From contig JAAWWE010000005.1 in NCBI GenBank assembly GCA_021404525.1, positions 124,001-188,000 of the forward strand: a DNA stretch of 64,000 nt, read 5' to 3'. The position numbers and the translations under genes were made by a program. The notes beneath the pieces are model-generated. The model had not been told where the DNA came from and did not search any database. It was given only the letters and a program-made list of their open reading frames with translations. Below are positions 51,983 to 61,264 of this stretch, in pieces (positions within the stretch are counted from its first letter, which is position 1; every line of letters starts with the position of its first letter). The DNA is from Rhodobiaceae bacterium. Its GTDB lineage: Bacteria; Pseudomonadota; Alphaproteobacteria; Parvibaculales; Parvibaculaceae.

Positions 51983-54136
51983 ATGGGCAGTGATACCCCC
52001 CCGATAGAGACTTGGCGCGCTTTGGCTGAAAAGCAGATGAAGGGCCGCTCAGTGGATAGCCTGACGTGGGAGACCCCAGAGGGGATCGACGTCAAGGCGC
52101 TCTACACGGCTGAAGATCTCGAGGCTATCGCCGATGAGGGCTATGACGCCAATTCCATGCCGGGCATGGCGCCATTTGTGCGTGGTCCGCAGGCAACCAT
52201 GTATGCGGGGCGTCCCTGGACCATTCGGCAATATGCCGGCTTCTCAACTGCTGAAGAATCGAACGCGTTTTACCGGCGGAACCTAGCCGCTGGTCAAAAG
52301 GGCCTGTCGGTCGCTTTCGATCTGGCGACTCACCGAGGTTATGACAGCGATCATGAACGGGTGGTTGGCGATGTGGGCAAGGCCGGTGTCGCGATCGACA
52401 GCGTGGAAGACACGAAAATCCTGTTCGATCAGATCCCGTTGGATGAGATGTCGGTCTCCATGACCATGAACGGCGCGGTCATCCCGAACCTTGCCAACTA
52501 TATCGTGGCTGCTGAAGAGCAGGGTGTGACGCCGGATAAGCTCGCGGGTACCATTCAGAATGACATTCTGAAAGAGTTCATGGTGCGTAACACCTATATC
52601 TATCCGCCCGCGCCTTCGATGCGGATCATTGCGGATATTATCGCCTATTGCTCCAAGAACATGCCGAAGTTCAACACGATCTCGATTTCCGGCTATCACA
52701 TGCAGGAAGCGGGGGCGACCCAGGTGCAAGAGCTTGCCTTCACCTTGGCCGATGGCATGGAATATGTCCGAGCTGCGCAAGGGGCCGGTCTTGACGTTGA
52801 TCAGTTCGCGCCACGGCTGTCCTTCTTCTTCGCGATCGGGATGAACTTCTTCATGGAAGTGGCGAAGCTTCGGGCGGCGCGGCTTCTGTGGCACCGCATC
52901 ATGTCAGAATTCGGTGCGAAAAATCCGAAGTCACTGATGCTGCGCACCCACTGTCAGACATCGGGTGTCTCGCTCACAGAAAAAGACCCATATAACAACG
53001 TGATGCGGACGACCCTAGAGGCTCTCGCGGCTGTTCTGGGCGGCACTCAGAGCCTGCACACAAATGCGCTTGATGAGGCGATTGCCCTTCCTACGGACTT
53101 CTCAGCCCGGATCGCGCGGAATACGCAGCTCGTTATTCAGGAAGAAAGCGGCATCACCAATGTCATCGATCCCCTTGGCGGCTCTTACTATGTGGAAACG
53201 CTGACGCATTCCATCGCATCGCAGGCCTGGGCGAAAATCCAGGAGATTGAAGAGCTGGGTGGCATGACCAAAGCTGTTGAAAGTGGCATGCCCAAACTGG
53301 AGATTGAAGAGGCGGCAGCGCGCAAACAGGCGCGGATCGACAAAGTCGAGGAAGTCGTCGTTGGCGTGAACAAATACAAGCTTGAGAATGAAGACGATAT
53401 CGACATTCTGGAAGTGGACAATGCCAAGGTTCGTGAAGCGCAGATCGCTCGGCTAAACCAGATCAGGGCGACGCGCGATGAAGCGAAGACACAGGCGACT
53501 TTGAAAGCGCTTACTGAAGGCGCGCGTGGTGATGGTAACCTGCTTGCGCTTGCGGTTGACGCGGCTCGGGCCCGCGCGACTGTCGGAGAGATTTCCGATG
53601 CGATGGAAGAAGTCTTTGGACGTCACCGTGCGGAGGTGAAGACAGTGTCAGGCGTTTATTCTCAAGCTTATGAAGGTGATGGTGGATTTGAGAAAATCCA
53701 GACTGAAATCGAACAATTTGCGGCAGATGAGGGGCGTCGTCCCCGCATGCTGGTGGTGAAGGTTGGCCAGGATGGCCATGATCGCGGCGCCAAAGTTGTG
53801 GCGACCGCATTTGCGGATCTGGGCTTCGATGTTGACGTTGGGCCATTGTTCCAGACGCCGGCTGAGGCAGCACGGGACGCCATTGAGAATGACGTTCATG
53901 TGATCGGCATTTCCAGTCTCGCCGCAGGACACAAGACGTTGGTCCCTGAAATTGTAAAAGCGCTTGAAGCAGAAGGCGCCGGCGATGTGGTCGTGATCTG
54001 CGGCGGTGTTATCCCCGCGCAGGATTATGATTTCCTGTACAAGGCCGGTGCGTCAGCCATTTTCGGTCCCGGTTCGAACATTATCGAATGTGCTGCTGAC
54101 GTGCTGCGTCTCATCCGCGAAAAACGGTCCGCCTAG
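51983..54136 (+). CDS. scpA: Methylmalonyl-CoA mutase (adenosylcobalamin-dependent)
   Basis: 717 residues, full length for the one-chain enzyme. The substrate barrel includes [18 protein letters not shown] and [12 protein letters not shown], as well as [19 protein letters not shown]. The C-terminal B12 domain has [11 protein letters not shown] (DxHxxG, His the lower cobalt ligand), [11 protein letters not shown] and ICGGVIP. It converts methylmalonyl-CoA to succinyl-CoA, the last step of propionyl-CoA use. TAGGA is before the ATG. MeaB, its GTPase chaperone, is 2 kb further on; cobTS are also in the window. Confidence 0.96.
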   Translation: MGSDTPPIETWRALAEKQMKGRSVDSLTWETPEGIDVKALYTAEDLEAIADEGYDANSMPGMAPFVRGPQATMYAGRPWTIRQYAGFSTAEESNAFYRRNLAAGQKGLSVAFDLATHRGYDSDHERVVGDVGKAGVAIDSVEDTKILFDQIPLDEMSVSMTMNGAVIPNLANYIVAAEEQGVTPDKLAGTIQNDILKEFMVRNTYIYPPAPSMRIIADIIAYCSKNMPKFNTISISGYHMQEAGATQVQELAFTLADGMEYVRAAQGAGLDVDQFAPRLSFFFAIGMNFFMEVAKLRAARLLWHRIMSEFGAKNPKSLMLRTHCQTSGVSLTEKDPYNNVMRTTLEALAAVLGGTQSLHTNALDEAIALPTDFSARIARNTQLVIQEESGITNVIDPLGGSYYVETLTHSIASQAWAKIQEIEELGGMTKAVESGMPKLEIEEAAARKQARIDKVEEVVVGVNKYKLENEDDIDILEVDNAKVREAQIARLNQIRATRDEAKTQATLKALTEGARGDGNLLALAVDAARARATVGEISDAMEEVFGRHRAEVKTVSGVYSQAYEGDGGFEKIQTEIEQFAADEGRRPRMLVVKVGQDGHDRGAKVVATAFADLGFDVDVGPLFQTPAEAARDAIENDVHVIGISSLAAGHKTLVPEIVKALEAEGAGDVVVICGGVIPAQDYDFLYKAGASAIFGPGSNIIECAADVLRLIREKRSA

Positions 54137-54142
54137 AGGCTG

Positions 54143-55036
54143 CTAGTTGATCGCAGGCTGGATCAGGGCTTTCCCGTCAACCTCGGCGGTCGTGAGATGC
54201 GCGATTGCATTCACTATGCTTGTTTCAAACATCATGCGCACGGGCAAAACCAGGGGCTGGTTGCCGCTTGGACCCATTTGTTCCTCAAAGCGGGCGAGCC
54301 AGACGGTGAAGGGGGGTAATGGATTTTTGGCGCGTTCAACCAAAAACTCACGGGTAAACCCCGCCACCGGATCGTAAAGGACGCTGCATCTCCATGCAGG
54401 GCCGGCATAGGCCCCCGCGCCAATCGGTTGGAGCTCTGTTTCATCTAGCTCTTTGAACTTCAGATTGAAAATCCGCCGCCCGTCAAACACGGGAATCGTT
54501 TGAGAACAGGGCGATGCAGTTGCGTTAATTGCCGTGAATATGGAGGCCGTCAGAGGGTCCACTTTTCCTTGCACCCGGGACGCGGAGAAGCCTTGTTTGT
54601 GAATGCCGTCTTCTGGCTTGGCGGCGACGTTGTACCTGCCGCTTTCATCTAAGGCCATGGTGATAGAGCGCTCTCCAAACCGGCCGTCATATTCCTGCGA
54701 ATAGTTGAGAAGCCGAGGTCCCGCGGGTGTCAGCAGGCCCTGGGCTGTGCTTGAGCCGCGGCCATGGAAGAGGGTGTCGGCGACGCCTTCAGTCTGGAAC
54801 TGCGCTGCGATCTCATAGCGTTCTGGTGTGAGGGTTGCCTGTGTGCCGAAAGAGACAATGTGAAGCCCGCCACCATAAATCTCGAATGTTAGATCGACTT
54901 CGTGTGCACTTTCGCCGGTCCCATCGGCATTTGAGCTGCCCTGCGCACTGACAGCGGTCGCCAAAAATGGCGCGCTGAAGCAGATGAAACCCGCTGTGAG
55001 GAGGGTTCGAAGGGATGGTCTTGCGAATGAAGTCAT
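54143..55036 (-). CDS. DUF3108 protein, exported (copy 1)
   Basis: 297 residues with a signal peptide (LLTAGFICFSAPFLATAVSA). The DUF3108 pattern is a set of beta strands: HEVDLTFEIYGGGLHIVSFGTQA, EIAAQFQTEGVADTLFHG and DGRRIFNLKFKEL, and a C-terminal LPVRMMFETSIVNAIAHLT. GAGGA precedes the ATG. A paralogue follows upstream on the same strand. Periplasmic, function unknown. It is convergent with scpA with 6 bp between. Confidence 0.85.
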   Translation of the reverse strand: MTSFARPSLRTLLTAGFICFSAPFLATAVSAQGSSNADGTGESAHEVDLTFEIYGGGLHIVSFGTQATLTPERYEIAAQFQTEGVADTLFHGRGSSTAQGLLTPAGPRLLNYSQEYDGRFGERSITMALDESGRYNVAAKPEDGIHKQGFSASRVQGKVDPLTASIFTAINATASPCSQTIPVFDGRRIFNLKFKELDETELQPIGAGAYAGPAWRCSVLYDPVAGFTREFLVERAKNPLPPFTVWLARFEEQMGPSGNQPLVLPVRMMFETSIVNAIAHLTTAEVDGKALIQPAIN

Positions 55037-55167
55037 GCGGTCCTCGTATCTGCGAGCCGGACGATGAAAATATCATCTCCTGATCAGGATACGCGGGCAA
55101 GAGCCCTTCCGATCACATTTTCTTTTTCGTTTGTTTTCCGGATCTTCCGATCGCGCGTGCCTGAGCC

Positions 55168-56034
55168 CTATTCCGCAGACGCTAATTCTTCCCTTACTGC
55201 CACCTCAAACCGGGTTGCCCGCATGACAGCGCCACCAAAGGGGGTCCGTAGGGTCATCCTGACGGGTATCCAGATATCGCTGCCTTCCAAGGGCGCGAGC
55301 CAGACTCTTATAGAATCCTCGCGCGCGAGCAGTTTGATTAGGGTTTTTCGTTCGTAGCCTGCGACCGGCAGCATGCCCACGGTGCAGCGCATGGCAGGTC
55401 CGCTATAGGCATTCTCGCCGCCGTTCATTTCCGTCATACCGTCTTCGCGCAGTTGCAGATCATATCGGCGACGCCCATCGAATAAGGGCAGTGACCGGTC
55501 GCAGGGGGAGGCGCTTGCGCTCCTTGTTGGGAGAAGAAGGGCGCTGATCGGGTCCTGGGTCATCAGGATGTCGTTTAGCTGCACATGAGGGCCAAAGCCG
55601 TCACCATAAGCGGGCTCCGCGACCATCACAGGGGCGCCCCTGTTTGGGTAAGTTAGCTCAACCCGGCGGGACGAATCTGCGTCCTGATAGGTGGAGACAA
55701 AGCGCGCTGGTTTCACCCGGTTACCAGAAAAAGACCCCTGACTTTCCAGATCAAAGGTCGTCTCGAAAAACTGGTCTGCAATACCTTCTGTTCTGACAGT
55801 GGCATCGAGTTCGTAATGTCCGTTGCCCAGATTTGCTTCCACATCCGCCGTGCCAAGATTGAAACCGCCAAGGGCGATCGAATAGTCAACTTTGAGGTTG
55901 GTCGGGAGAGGCTCAGCCATGGCCGCAGCGGAGGCTGGGCTCGCCAAAAGGCAGGAAGTGCCGATGAGGGCAGCAGAGAGGGATAGGGCTTTTGATCGGG
56001 GGCTTTTCTGTTTCATGACGCGATTTTGGCTCAT
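55168..56034 (-). CDS. DUF3108 protein, exported (copy 2)
   Basis: About 288 residues with signal peptide (LSLSAALIGTSCLLASPASA). Shared with copy 1: KVDYSIALGGFNLGTADVEA, TVRTEGIADQFFET, SPCDRSLPLFDGRRRYDLQL and CTVGMLPVAGYERKTLI. The start is uncertain between ATG 56034 and ATG 56016; neither has a strong RBS. The two copies align over their whole length, so they arose by duplication. Divergent from meaB. Confidence 0.84.
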   Translation of the reverse strand: MSQNRVMKQKSPRSKALSLSAALIGTSCLLASPASAAAMAEPLPTNLKVDYSIALGGFNLGTADVEANLGNGHYELDATVRTEGIADQFFETTFDLESQGSFSGNRVKPARFVSTYQDADSSRRVELTYPNRGAPVMVAEPAYGDGFGPHVQLNDILMTQDPISALLLPTRSASASPCDRSLPLFDGRRRYDLQLREDGMTEMNGGENAYSGPAMRCTVGMLPVAGYERKTLIKLLAREDSIRVWLAPLEGSDIWIPVRMTLRTPFGGAVMRATRFEVAVREELASAE

Positions 56035-56093
56035 TCTCAATGAACCCCGCCTGAACGGTGTTTTGGAAGGATTTAGATGTTCGGCGCTAAAAA

Positions 56094-57173
56094 ATGGCCA
56101 AAAAGCTAGATTGGGCGCTCACGCTCGGCTATGCAAACGGGATGACAGGTTTGGGGTCAAAATCAGGAAAATCTGCGCGGTCTGAGCGCACAGACCCGAG
56201 TGTTCTTGCTGCGGGCATCCGCGCCGGTGAGCGAGCGGCGCTCGCGCGGGGTATCACACTTGTGGAATCAAGCCGCGCTGATCACCAGGAAGCTGCGCAG
56301 GATCTGCTCGCCCAGGTATTGGATCTGAGTGGTCGGGCCGTGCGCATTGGCCTCTCAGGCGCCCCTGGTGTCGGTAAATCTACCTTTACGGAAGCCTTCG
56401 GGCGGTTTCTCATCGATCAGGGCCTCAAAGTTGCAGTGCTCGCGGTCGACCCATCGTCGGCGCGGACGGGAGGCTCCATCCTTGGTGATAAAACCCGCAT
56501 GGAGTTTCTGGCCCGGGACCCATCTGCGTTTATTCGACCCTCGCCCTCTGGCGGGACGCTTGGTGGTGTGGCGCGGCGAACCCGTGAAGCCATGCTGCTT
56601 ACAGAAGCGGCGGGTTATGATGTCGTGATCATTGAAACGGTCGGCGTCGGGCAATCTGAGACCGCTGTTGCGGACATGGTTGATATGTTCCTGCTTCTGC
56701 TTTCGCCAGGTGGTGGGGATGAACTCCAGGGAATTAAACGCGGGATTATGGAACTCGCAGATCTGGTCGTGGTCAACAAAGCTGATGGGGACTTGAAACC
56801 AGCTGCGCGCCGCGCGGCGGCGGAATATGGGGCAGCGCTGCATCTCATGCGGCCCAAAAGCCCGAATTGGTCACCTTTGGTTGCTCTTGCGTCAGCGCTG
56901 AAGGGTGAGGGATTGGAAGAGATATGGGGCTCCATACAGGAGTTCCGCGAAAAAATGGATGCGTCGGGCGAACTTGAAGGACGTCGGGCAGAGCAGGCGA
57001 AAACCTGGATGTGGACTGAGCTGCGGGAAGGTTTGCTCTCCCAGCTGCAGACTCATTCAGAGGCCAGTCGTCTGGTTGGAGAGCTTGAAATTGAGGTGGC
57101 AGAGGGCACCGTTACCCCCACGGCCGCTGCAAACAGACTGTTGGGCCTTTTGTTTCCAGATCAGCGCCGTTAA
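56094..57173 (+). CDS. meaB: Methylmalonyl-CoA mutase-associated GTPase MeaB
   Basis: 359 residues of the ArgK/MeaB family. P-loop [16 protein letters not shown], then [22 protein letters not shown], the [10 protein letters not shown] switch and VVNKADGD for guanine recognition; the C-terminal helices carry the dimerisation arm ([10 protein letters not shown]). It guards cofactor loading of methylmalonyl-CoA mutase, using GTP. The family is usually near 330 residues, so an ATG at 56142 is an alternative start; neither has a clear RBS. It is not in one transcript with scpA, because two genes on the opposite strand lie between. Confidence 0.93.
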   Translation: MAKKLDWALTLGYANGMTGLGSKSGKSARSERTDPSVLAAGIRAGERAALARGITLVESSRADHQEAAQDLLAQVLDLSGRAVRIGLSGAPGVGKSTFTEAFGRFLIDQGLKVAVLAVDPSSARTGGSILGDKTRMEFLARDPSAFIRPSPSGGTLGGVARRTREAMLLTEAAGYDVVIIETVGVGQSETAVADMVDMFLLLLSPGGGDELQGIKRGIMELADLVVVNKADGDLKPAARRAAAEYGAALHLMRPKSPNWSPLVALASALKGEGLEEIWGSIQEFREKMDASGELEGRRAEQAKTWMWTELREGLLSQLQTHSEASRLVGELEIEVAEGTVTPTAAANRLLGLLFPDQRR

Positions 57174-57224
57174 GTCACTGGGATTAAAGGGTAAACTGAC
57201 GCCCAGTTTGACCGGTCTACAGGC

Positions 57225-57253
57225 TTGACGGGAAGCCTCACCGGCTCTATACC
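57225..57253 (+). promoter_or_regulatory. Predicted rpmB sigma-70 promoter
   Basis: TTGACG (57225-57230) and TATACC (57248-57253) are separated by exactly 17 bases, about 130 bp upstream of the rpmB ATG. This is the best promoter match in the region and fits a strongly expressed ribosomal gene. Confidence 0.75.
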
Positions 57254-57381
57254 TCCCCGCTCACGAGAGGCGCTGGTGAAACATCCTGCGCCTTTCTCTG
57301 CAAGAGTTTACAAGCCTCTTTGCGCTGATCCGAGATCGGTCGGGTGCTGGCAGCAAAAGGTGTTCAAGATGGGAAGAAGCT

Positions 57382-57675
57382 ATGGCACGCCGCTGCGAGC
57401 TGACTGGAAAAGCAGTCATGACAGGCAACAATGTGAGCCACGCGAACAATAAAACGCGTCGTCGGTTCCTGCCGAATCTCTGCAACGTGACCTTGATGAG
57501 CGAGAAGCTCGGTCGTCAATACAAGCTGCGGATCAGCGCTCATGCTCTTCGTTCTGTTGAGCATCGGGGTGGTCTCGATGGATATCTGCGTAAAGCGCGG
57601 GAATCAGAGCTGTCGACAAAGGCACAGCGCATTAAGCGTGAGATCGCAAAGGCTGAGGCAGCTGCTGCGAGCTAA
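57382..57675 (+). CDS. rpmB: 50S ribosomal protein L28
   Basis: 97 residues, the alphaproteobacterial length. [20 protein letters not shown] and [16 protein letters not shown] are the family signature, and the C-terminus is Lys/Ala-rich as usual. GGGAAG is before the ATG; a good promoter lies upstream and an intrinsic terminator downstream, so it is a monocistronic gene. Confidence 0.97.
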   Translation: MARRCELTGKAVMTGNNVSHANNKTRRRFLPNLCNVTLMSEKLGRQYKLRISAHALRSVEHRGGLDGYLRKARESELSTKAQRIKREIAKAEAAAAS

Positions 57676-57702
57676 GTCTGCCAAAAACAGACCAACAAGA
57701 AT

Positions 57703-57731
57703 GGGCTTCTCCTGGTGAGAGGCCCTTTTTT
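57703..57731 (+). terminator. Intrinsic terminator of rpmB
   Basis: GGGC-TT-CTC and GAG-A-GGCCC form a stem with a small internal bulge, followed by TTTTTT, 27 bp after the rpmB stop. Confidence 0.85.
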
Positions 57732-57927
57732 GTGGCTGGATGCCCGTCAAATGAGCAATGAGCGATGCCTCCCCGCCGTTATTTACGATGTTTGCTGAAG
57801 GTGTGGCGCTTCCACTAGGAGATGGCCTTTCGCTCCGCTAACATTCTTGCCAGTATCGTTTGCGCATCTCGGGGAGAGCTTGTTTTCTCTGATATGCGTT
57901 GGCACTCATTCGGCGGGGTTGTGAGTG

Positions 57928-58560
57928 ATGCGTGCTTTTGTCAACGCGCTTGGAAGGATGGTTTTGCCGGTCGCGGCCTTGTTTGGCGTGTTTGCACTCG
58001 CTTATTTGGGCTCGACCCGATTCGTCACCCAGTTTGATGTGTTCCCGCCGGACCAATGGTATCTCAATCCAGGCTATTGGCTGACTTACGGGCACTTGGC
58101 GCTGCCGCTAATTTTTCTCGTGCTCAATCTGGTGAACCGGAAATATGGGCCAGGAACAAGCATTGCGTCCGTCATTGTCACTTGGGCGCTTCTTGCAGGC
58201 ATCTTGATCTGGGCAATCACAACCTATGGGTTGGGAAGTGTTGAAGGACGCGTTGCATCTCTGGGCGTGATGGCGACCTTTTTCGGGGCGCTCTTTGCGG
58301 GCCAACTTGTCTCCATTTATGTGTTCGATCAGGTGCGGGGCATTCCCTGGTGGCGGGCACCCTTCTATGGCGCGCTCTTTGGCGGGCTTATCTTTGCCGG
58401 GTTTTTCTATGGGCAGATGGCCTATGGCGCTGAGGAACCCTGGGCGAACCGGCTCGCGGTCATGGCGGGTATCTATGCCGGGGCAGCCTTTTTGAACGTT
58501 TTTATCTATTGGGCGCTGCGCGCATTCATCCGCCCGTTGCCAGGTTTTGGTGGCGCCTGA
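57928..58560 (+). CDS. VUT/YhhQ-like six-helix membrane protein with altered acidic residues
   Basis: 210 residues with six hydrophobic segments. Two parts recall the VUT family (queuosine-precursor transporter YhhQ): WLTYGHLALPLIFLVLNLVNRKYGP resembles the LVTDLxNRxYGP stretch, and FGALFAGQLVSIYVFDQVRG with PWWRAPFYGALFGGLI resembles the later one. The Asp residues usual in LVTDL and AQLLD-type motifs are Asn and Val/Ser here, so it may not carry the same substrate. The ATG one codon after a GTG has GGGG upstream. It is convergent with the phytase-like gene, 2 bp apart. Assignment is from remembered motifs. Confidence 0.65.
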   Translation: MRAFVNALGRMVLPVAALFGVFALAYLGSTRFVTQFDVFPPDQWYLNPGYWLTYGHLALPLIFLVLNLVNRKYGPGTSIASVIVTWALLAGILIWAITTYGLGSVEGRVASLGVMATFFGALFAGQLVSIYVFDQVRGIPWWRAPFYGALFGGLIFAGFFYGQMAYGAEEPWANRLAVMAGIYAGAAFLNVFIYWALRAFIRPLPGFGGA

Positions 58561-58562
58561 GC

Positions 58563-59594
58563 CTAGTCGTTGAGCGCAAAGACCAAGAGCAATGTGCGCT
58601 GGACCGCATTGAAATTGTCATCTGAAATCACGTAGAGCAGCGTCTGGCCGTCCTCGTCCTGGCGCACGGACAGGCCTTCCATATTGTCGATCGAGCGAGT
58701 GTGGTTGGCTTCTACCAGCACTTCTCCGTCGAGCGGTTCATCGCTCTCTAGCGCTCCTGCCGGGATGCGGCGCATCATCATGGAGACACCTGCGAGCGGA
58801 CTGTAGTGTCGCTCCAGGGTGATGAGATCTCCGTTGGGCAGCACATCCATGTCGGTGAGAGCATAGGGCAGATGTTGCTTTAGACGGACGGGAGTTGCGC
58901 CTTGGGCGGTCAAGCGCGCGCCGATGATGTGGCCGTCTTCGTCGAAAGTCTTCTCAGAGATGGCGAGGAGTGATCCGTCTGGAAGATAGGTAACGGCCTC
59001 CAGCCCACCATTGTTTTCCAGATTGTCGAAGACACCGAAATCTTCGACCGGTGTTGCCGGTGCATCGAATCCGACGCTCGTCAAATCATGGCTTTGCAGG
59101 CGGTGGTTGCGCTCGAACCCGACGAGGGTTGGACTGTTTCTGGGATCGGCACCGACGGCGACGGTCAGGCTTTCAGCATCGGTGTTGCGCTTGCCTGACA
59201 GTTGTTCCCCGCTTGCACCAAGGATGGGCGCTAAGAGAGCATTTGCAAGACCTACCGGGCGATCTCCCTCTGCACTTAGATCAGCGGTAAACCAATTGCC
59301 CTGGTCGGTGACAGCAATAAGGGCATCTGCGTCCTTGCCGATGATCAAGCCGGAGAGGCCGCCAAAGTCTGGATGATTGGAAGTCAGTTCCAGGCCACCA
59401 ACAAAGGTGAGGGCGCCCGCCTCTGTGTCGCGTGGATTTTCCGGATCCCAGGCGATGGGGTTTGCATTGATTGTGATGGAAACCGGTTCTGCAAGCGCAG
59501 GTCCTGACCCTGGAAGCCAGTACAGAACAGCCAATGCTGTCGCCAGAAGCCCGGCAATCGAAATGAGGGTGGAAGGTGAGGCAAGGCGGGGCAT
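58563..59594 (-). CDS. Esterase-like activity of phytase (PF13449) family protein
   Basis: 343 residues with an N-terminal signal/anchor helix (STLISIAGLLATALAVLYWL). The mature part is beta-propeller-like: FGGLSGLIIGKDADALIAVTDQGNWF, NNGGLEAVTYLPDGSLLAISEKT, DMDVLPNGDLITLERHYSPL and NMEGLSVRQDEDG are blades of the phytase-like family. AAGGAG is eight bases before the ATG. Exported or periplasmic. Whether it hydrolyses a phosphoester or ester is not known. Confidence 0.9.
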   Translation of the reverse strand: MPRLASPSTLISIAGLLATALAVLYWLPGSGPALAEPVSITINANPIAWDPENPRDTEAGALTFVGGLELTSNHPDFGGLSGLIIGKDADALIAVTDQGNWFTADLSAEGDRPVGLANALLAPILGASGEQLSGKRNTDAESLTVAVGADPRNSPTLVGFERNHRLQSHDLTSVGFDAPATPVEDFGVFDNLENNGGLEAVTYLPDGSLLAISEKTFDEDGHIIGARLTAQGATPVRLKQHLPYALTDMDVLPNGDLITLERHYSPLAGVSMMMRRIPAGALESDEPLDGEVLVEANHTRSIDNMEGLSVRQDEDGQTLLYVISDDNFNAVQRTLLLVFALND

Positions 59595-59687
59595 AGGTGT
59601 TTCTCCTTGTGTCAGCCCGGTCACTTTAGCAGAAGAGCATGACTGATTTTGTCAGCGGACGTTGGGGTGATCCATCGTCTCGCGCGC

Positions 59688-60245
59688 TTAGGACGCTTCT
59701 TCAACCATGGCGATGAGTTCTTTTACAAAGGCTTTGTCAGAGGGCATATCGAGAATGCCGGACTGGTAGAGAGACAGGCCGCCGTGAAGCATCATGTGGA
59801 TTTTGAAGACCGACCGTTTTTTTTCATCGGTGGGCGCTGCCTGGTCGCTAAAGAGGCGGATCGCTTCGGTGATCACCAGGTGCGCTGCTTTTTGTAGCTC
59901 CGGCTTTTCCTTCATGGTGGCATGAGGGCGGCTTGTCATGAGGGAATAGAGGGAAGAATTTTTGAGGGCAAACTTGGTGTAGGCGCTGACGAAGCTGTCC
60001 GTCGTTTTTGCAGCGGCTAGTTTTTTTGCGAGTGCTTCGTAGCCCTCCGTCGCGACAGCATCGAGCAGGGCATCGCGATCGTCGAAATGATTGTAGAGGG
60101 AGCGGTGGGCGATCCCCACCTGATCCGCGACCCGCCGGATGCTCAATTTTTCATAACCCGACTCGGCGATGAGGGCATGGGCCGCGGCAAGGGCTTCTTC
60201 TCTGACATTGCCGTGGCGATAGGTTGTGCGGGTGTTTTCGCTCAT
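59688..60245 (-). CDS. TetR/AcrR-family transcriptional regulator (WHG type)
   Basis: 185 residues. The HTH is RRVADQVGIAHRSLYNHFDDRDALLDAV, preceded by TYRHGNVREEALAAAHALIAESG, the pattern of the WHG-domain TetR subgroup. The RBS is weak. It follows a crotonase gene on the same strand, 42 bp upstream of it; this may be the gene it regulates. Ligand unknown. Confidence 0.9.
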   Translation of the reverse strand: MSENTRTTYRHGNVREEALAAAHALIAESGYEKLSIRRVADQVGIAHRSLYNHFDDRDALLDAVATEGYEALAKKLAAAKTTDSFVSAYTKFALKNSSLYSLMTSRPHATMKEKPELQKAAHLVITEAIRLFSDQAAPTDEKKRSVFKIHMMLHGGLSLYQSGILDMPSDKAFVKELIAMVEEAS

Positions 60246-60287
60246 GGCGGCACCATAGCGGTGTCGCCTTGCTCCCGCTAGTTCCTG

Positions 60288-61007
60288 TCAGCGGGCGTCC
60301 ACGGAGCGCTGGGCGCTCGCAAGGCTCAGTTCCTTGGCCGCAGCTGCCTTTACCGCCTCGATCACTGGTGTGCGAACCCGCAGCTTCGTTGCGTGGTGGT
60401 GACCCATGCCGACGTTTTCCCGCAGTTCAGTTGCGGCGGCTTTTGCTGTCTTCATGAGCGCGTCGGGCGCGACAATACGGTCCAGGAAGCCGGCGCGTTG
60501 TGCGTCTTCTGCGTCGTATAGCTCCCCGGTTGTGGCGGTGCGGTTGAAATAGGCGGGTGCGAGACGGTAGCGGGCAAGCTCGGTTGCGAAGTAGGGCAGG
60601 GTCATGTTGATGCGGACTTCGTTGAGGCCAATCTTGATGCCGCTGTCTACGCCGATCCGCAGGTCTGAGGAGAGCAGCAGAAAAGCGCCCATCGGGTACG
60701 CACTTCCGGTGCAGGCAGCGACCACGGGGAAGGGAAATGAAAGCAGTTTGACAGTGAGTTCTGCACCCAGCGTCATCATGCGGTGAATGTCTTCAGCGGT
60801 GCCGGTCGCAAAGACACCCATATCAAAGCCAGCGGAAAAGATCCGATCGTTGCCGGACAAAAGAGCGATGGCCTTGTCCTGTTCGGCCTGGTCAAAAGCG
60901 TCATGCAATGCCTGAAGCAGGGTGGGGGACATGGCGTTTACCTTGCCGTCGTCCATGGCGATATGGGCTATTCCGTCTTCAAGTGTGTAGGTCACAGGGC
61001 TTGTCAT
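60288..61007 (-). CDS. Enoyl-CoA hydratase/isomerase (crotonase) family protein
   Basis: 239 residues. ALLSGNDRIFSAGFDMGVF is the oxyanion region, and TGSAYPMGAFLLLSSD the second; the first catalytic Glu is missing there, while a Glu is kept in IGLNEVRINM. One-Glu crotonases are often isomerases or hydrolases rather than hydratases. AAGGAG precedes the ATG. It is upstream of tetR on the same strand. Reaction uncertain. Confidence 0.9.
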   Translation of the reverse strand: MTSPVTYTLEDGIAHIAMDDGKVNAMSPTLLQALHDAFDQAEQDKAIALLSGNDRIFSAGFDMGVFATGTAEDIHRMMTLGAELTVKLLSFPFPVVAACTGSAYPMGAFLLLSSDLRIGVDSGIKIGLNEVRINMTLPYFATELARYRLAPAYFNRTATTGELYDAEDAQRAGFLDRIVAPDALMKTAKAAATELRENVGMGHHHATKLRVRTPVIEAVKAAAAKELSLASAQRSVDAR

Positions 61008-61264
61008 TGTTATTTCTCCTTAAAGCATCCAGTGGATGTATTAGGGCAAAGTGAGCGAGAGAGACAAGCCGGCCTCGCGCAAAGCACGTTGCGCTGGGCG
61101 GTTGACGTTGCGTGTTCTTTCAGGGAGCCGTTGGGGAAAGTAGGGAGCGGTGGGTGACCTATTAGGTGGTCACCAGGATGAAATTCCTGCGAGGCGTTCT
61201 GGTCTGATTGTCATCCACGGGTCTGTGCCCGACGGTGACAGACGGTGCGACCTATTGAGGTGTG

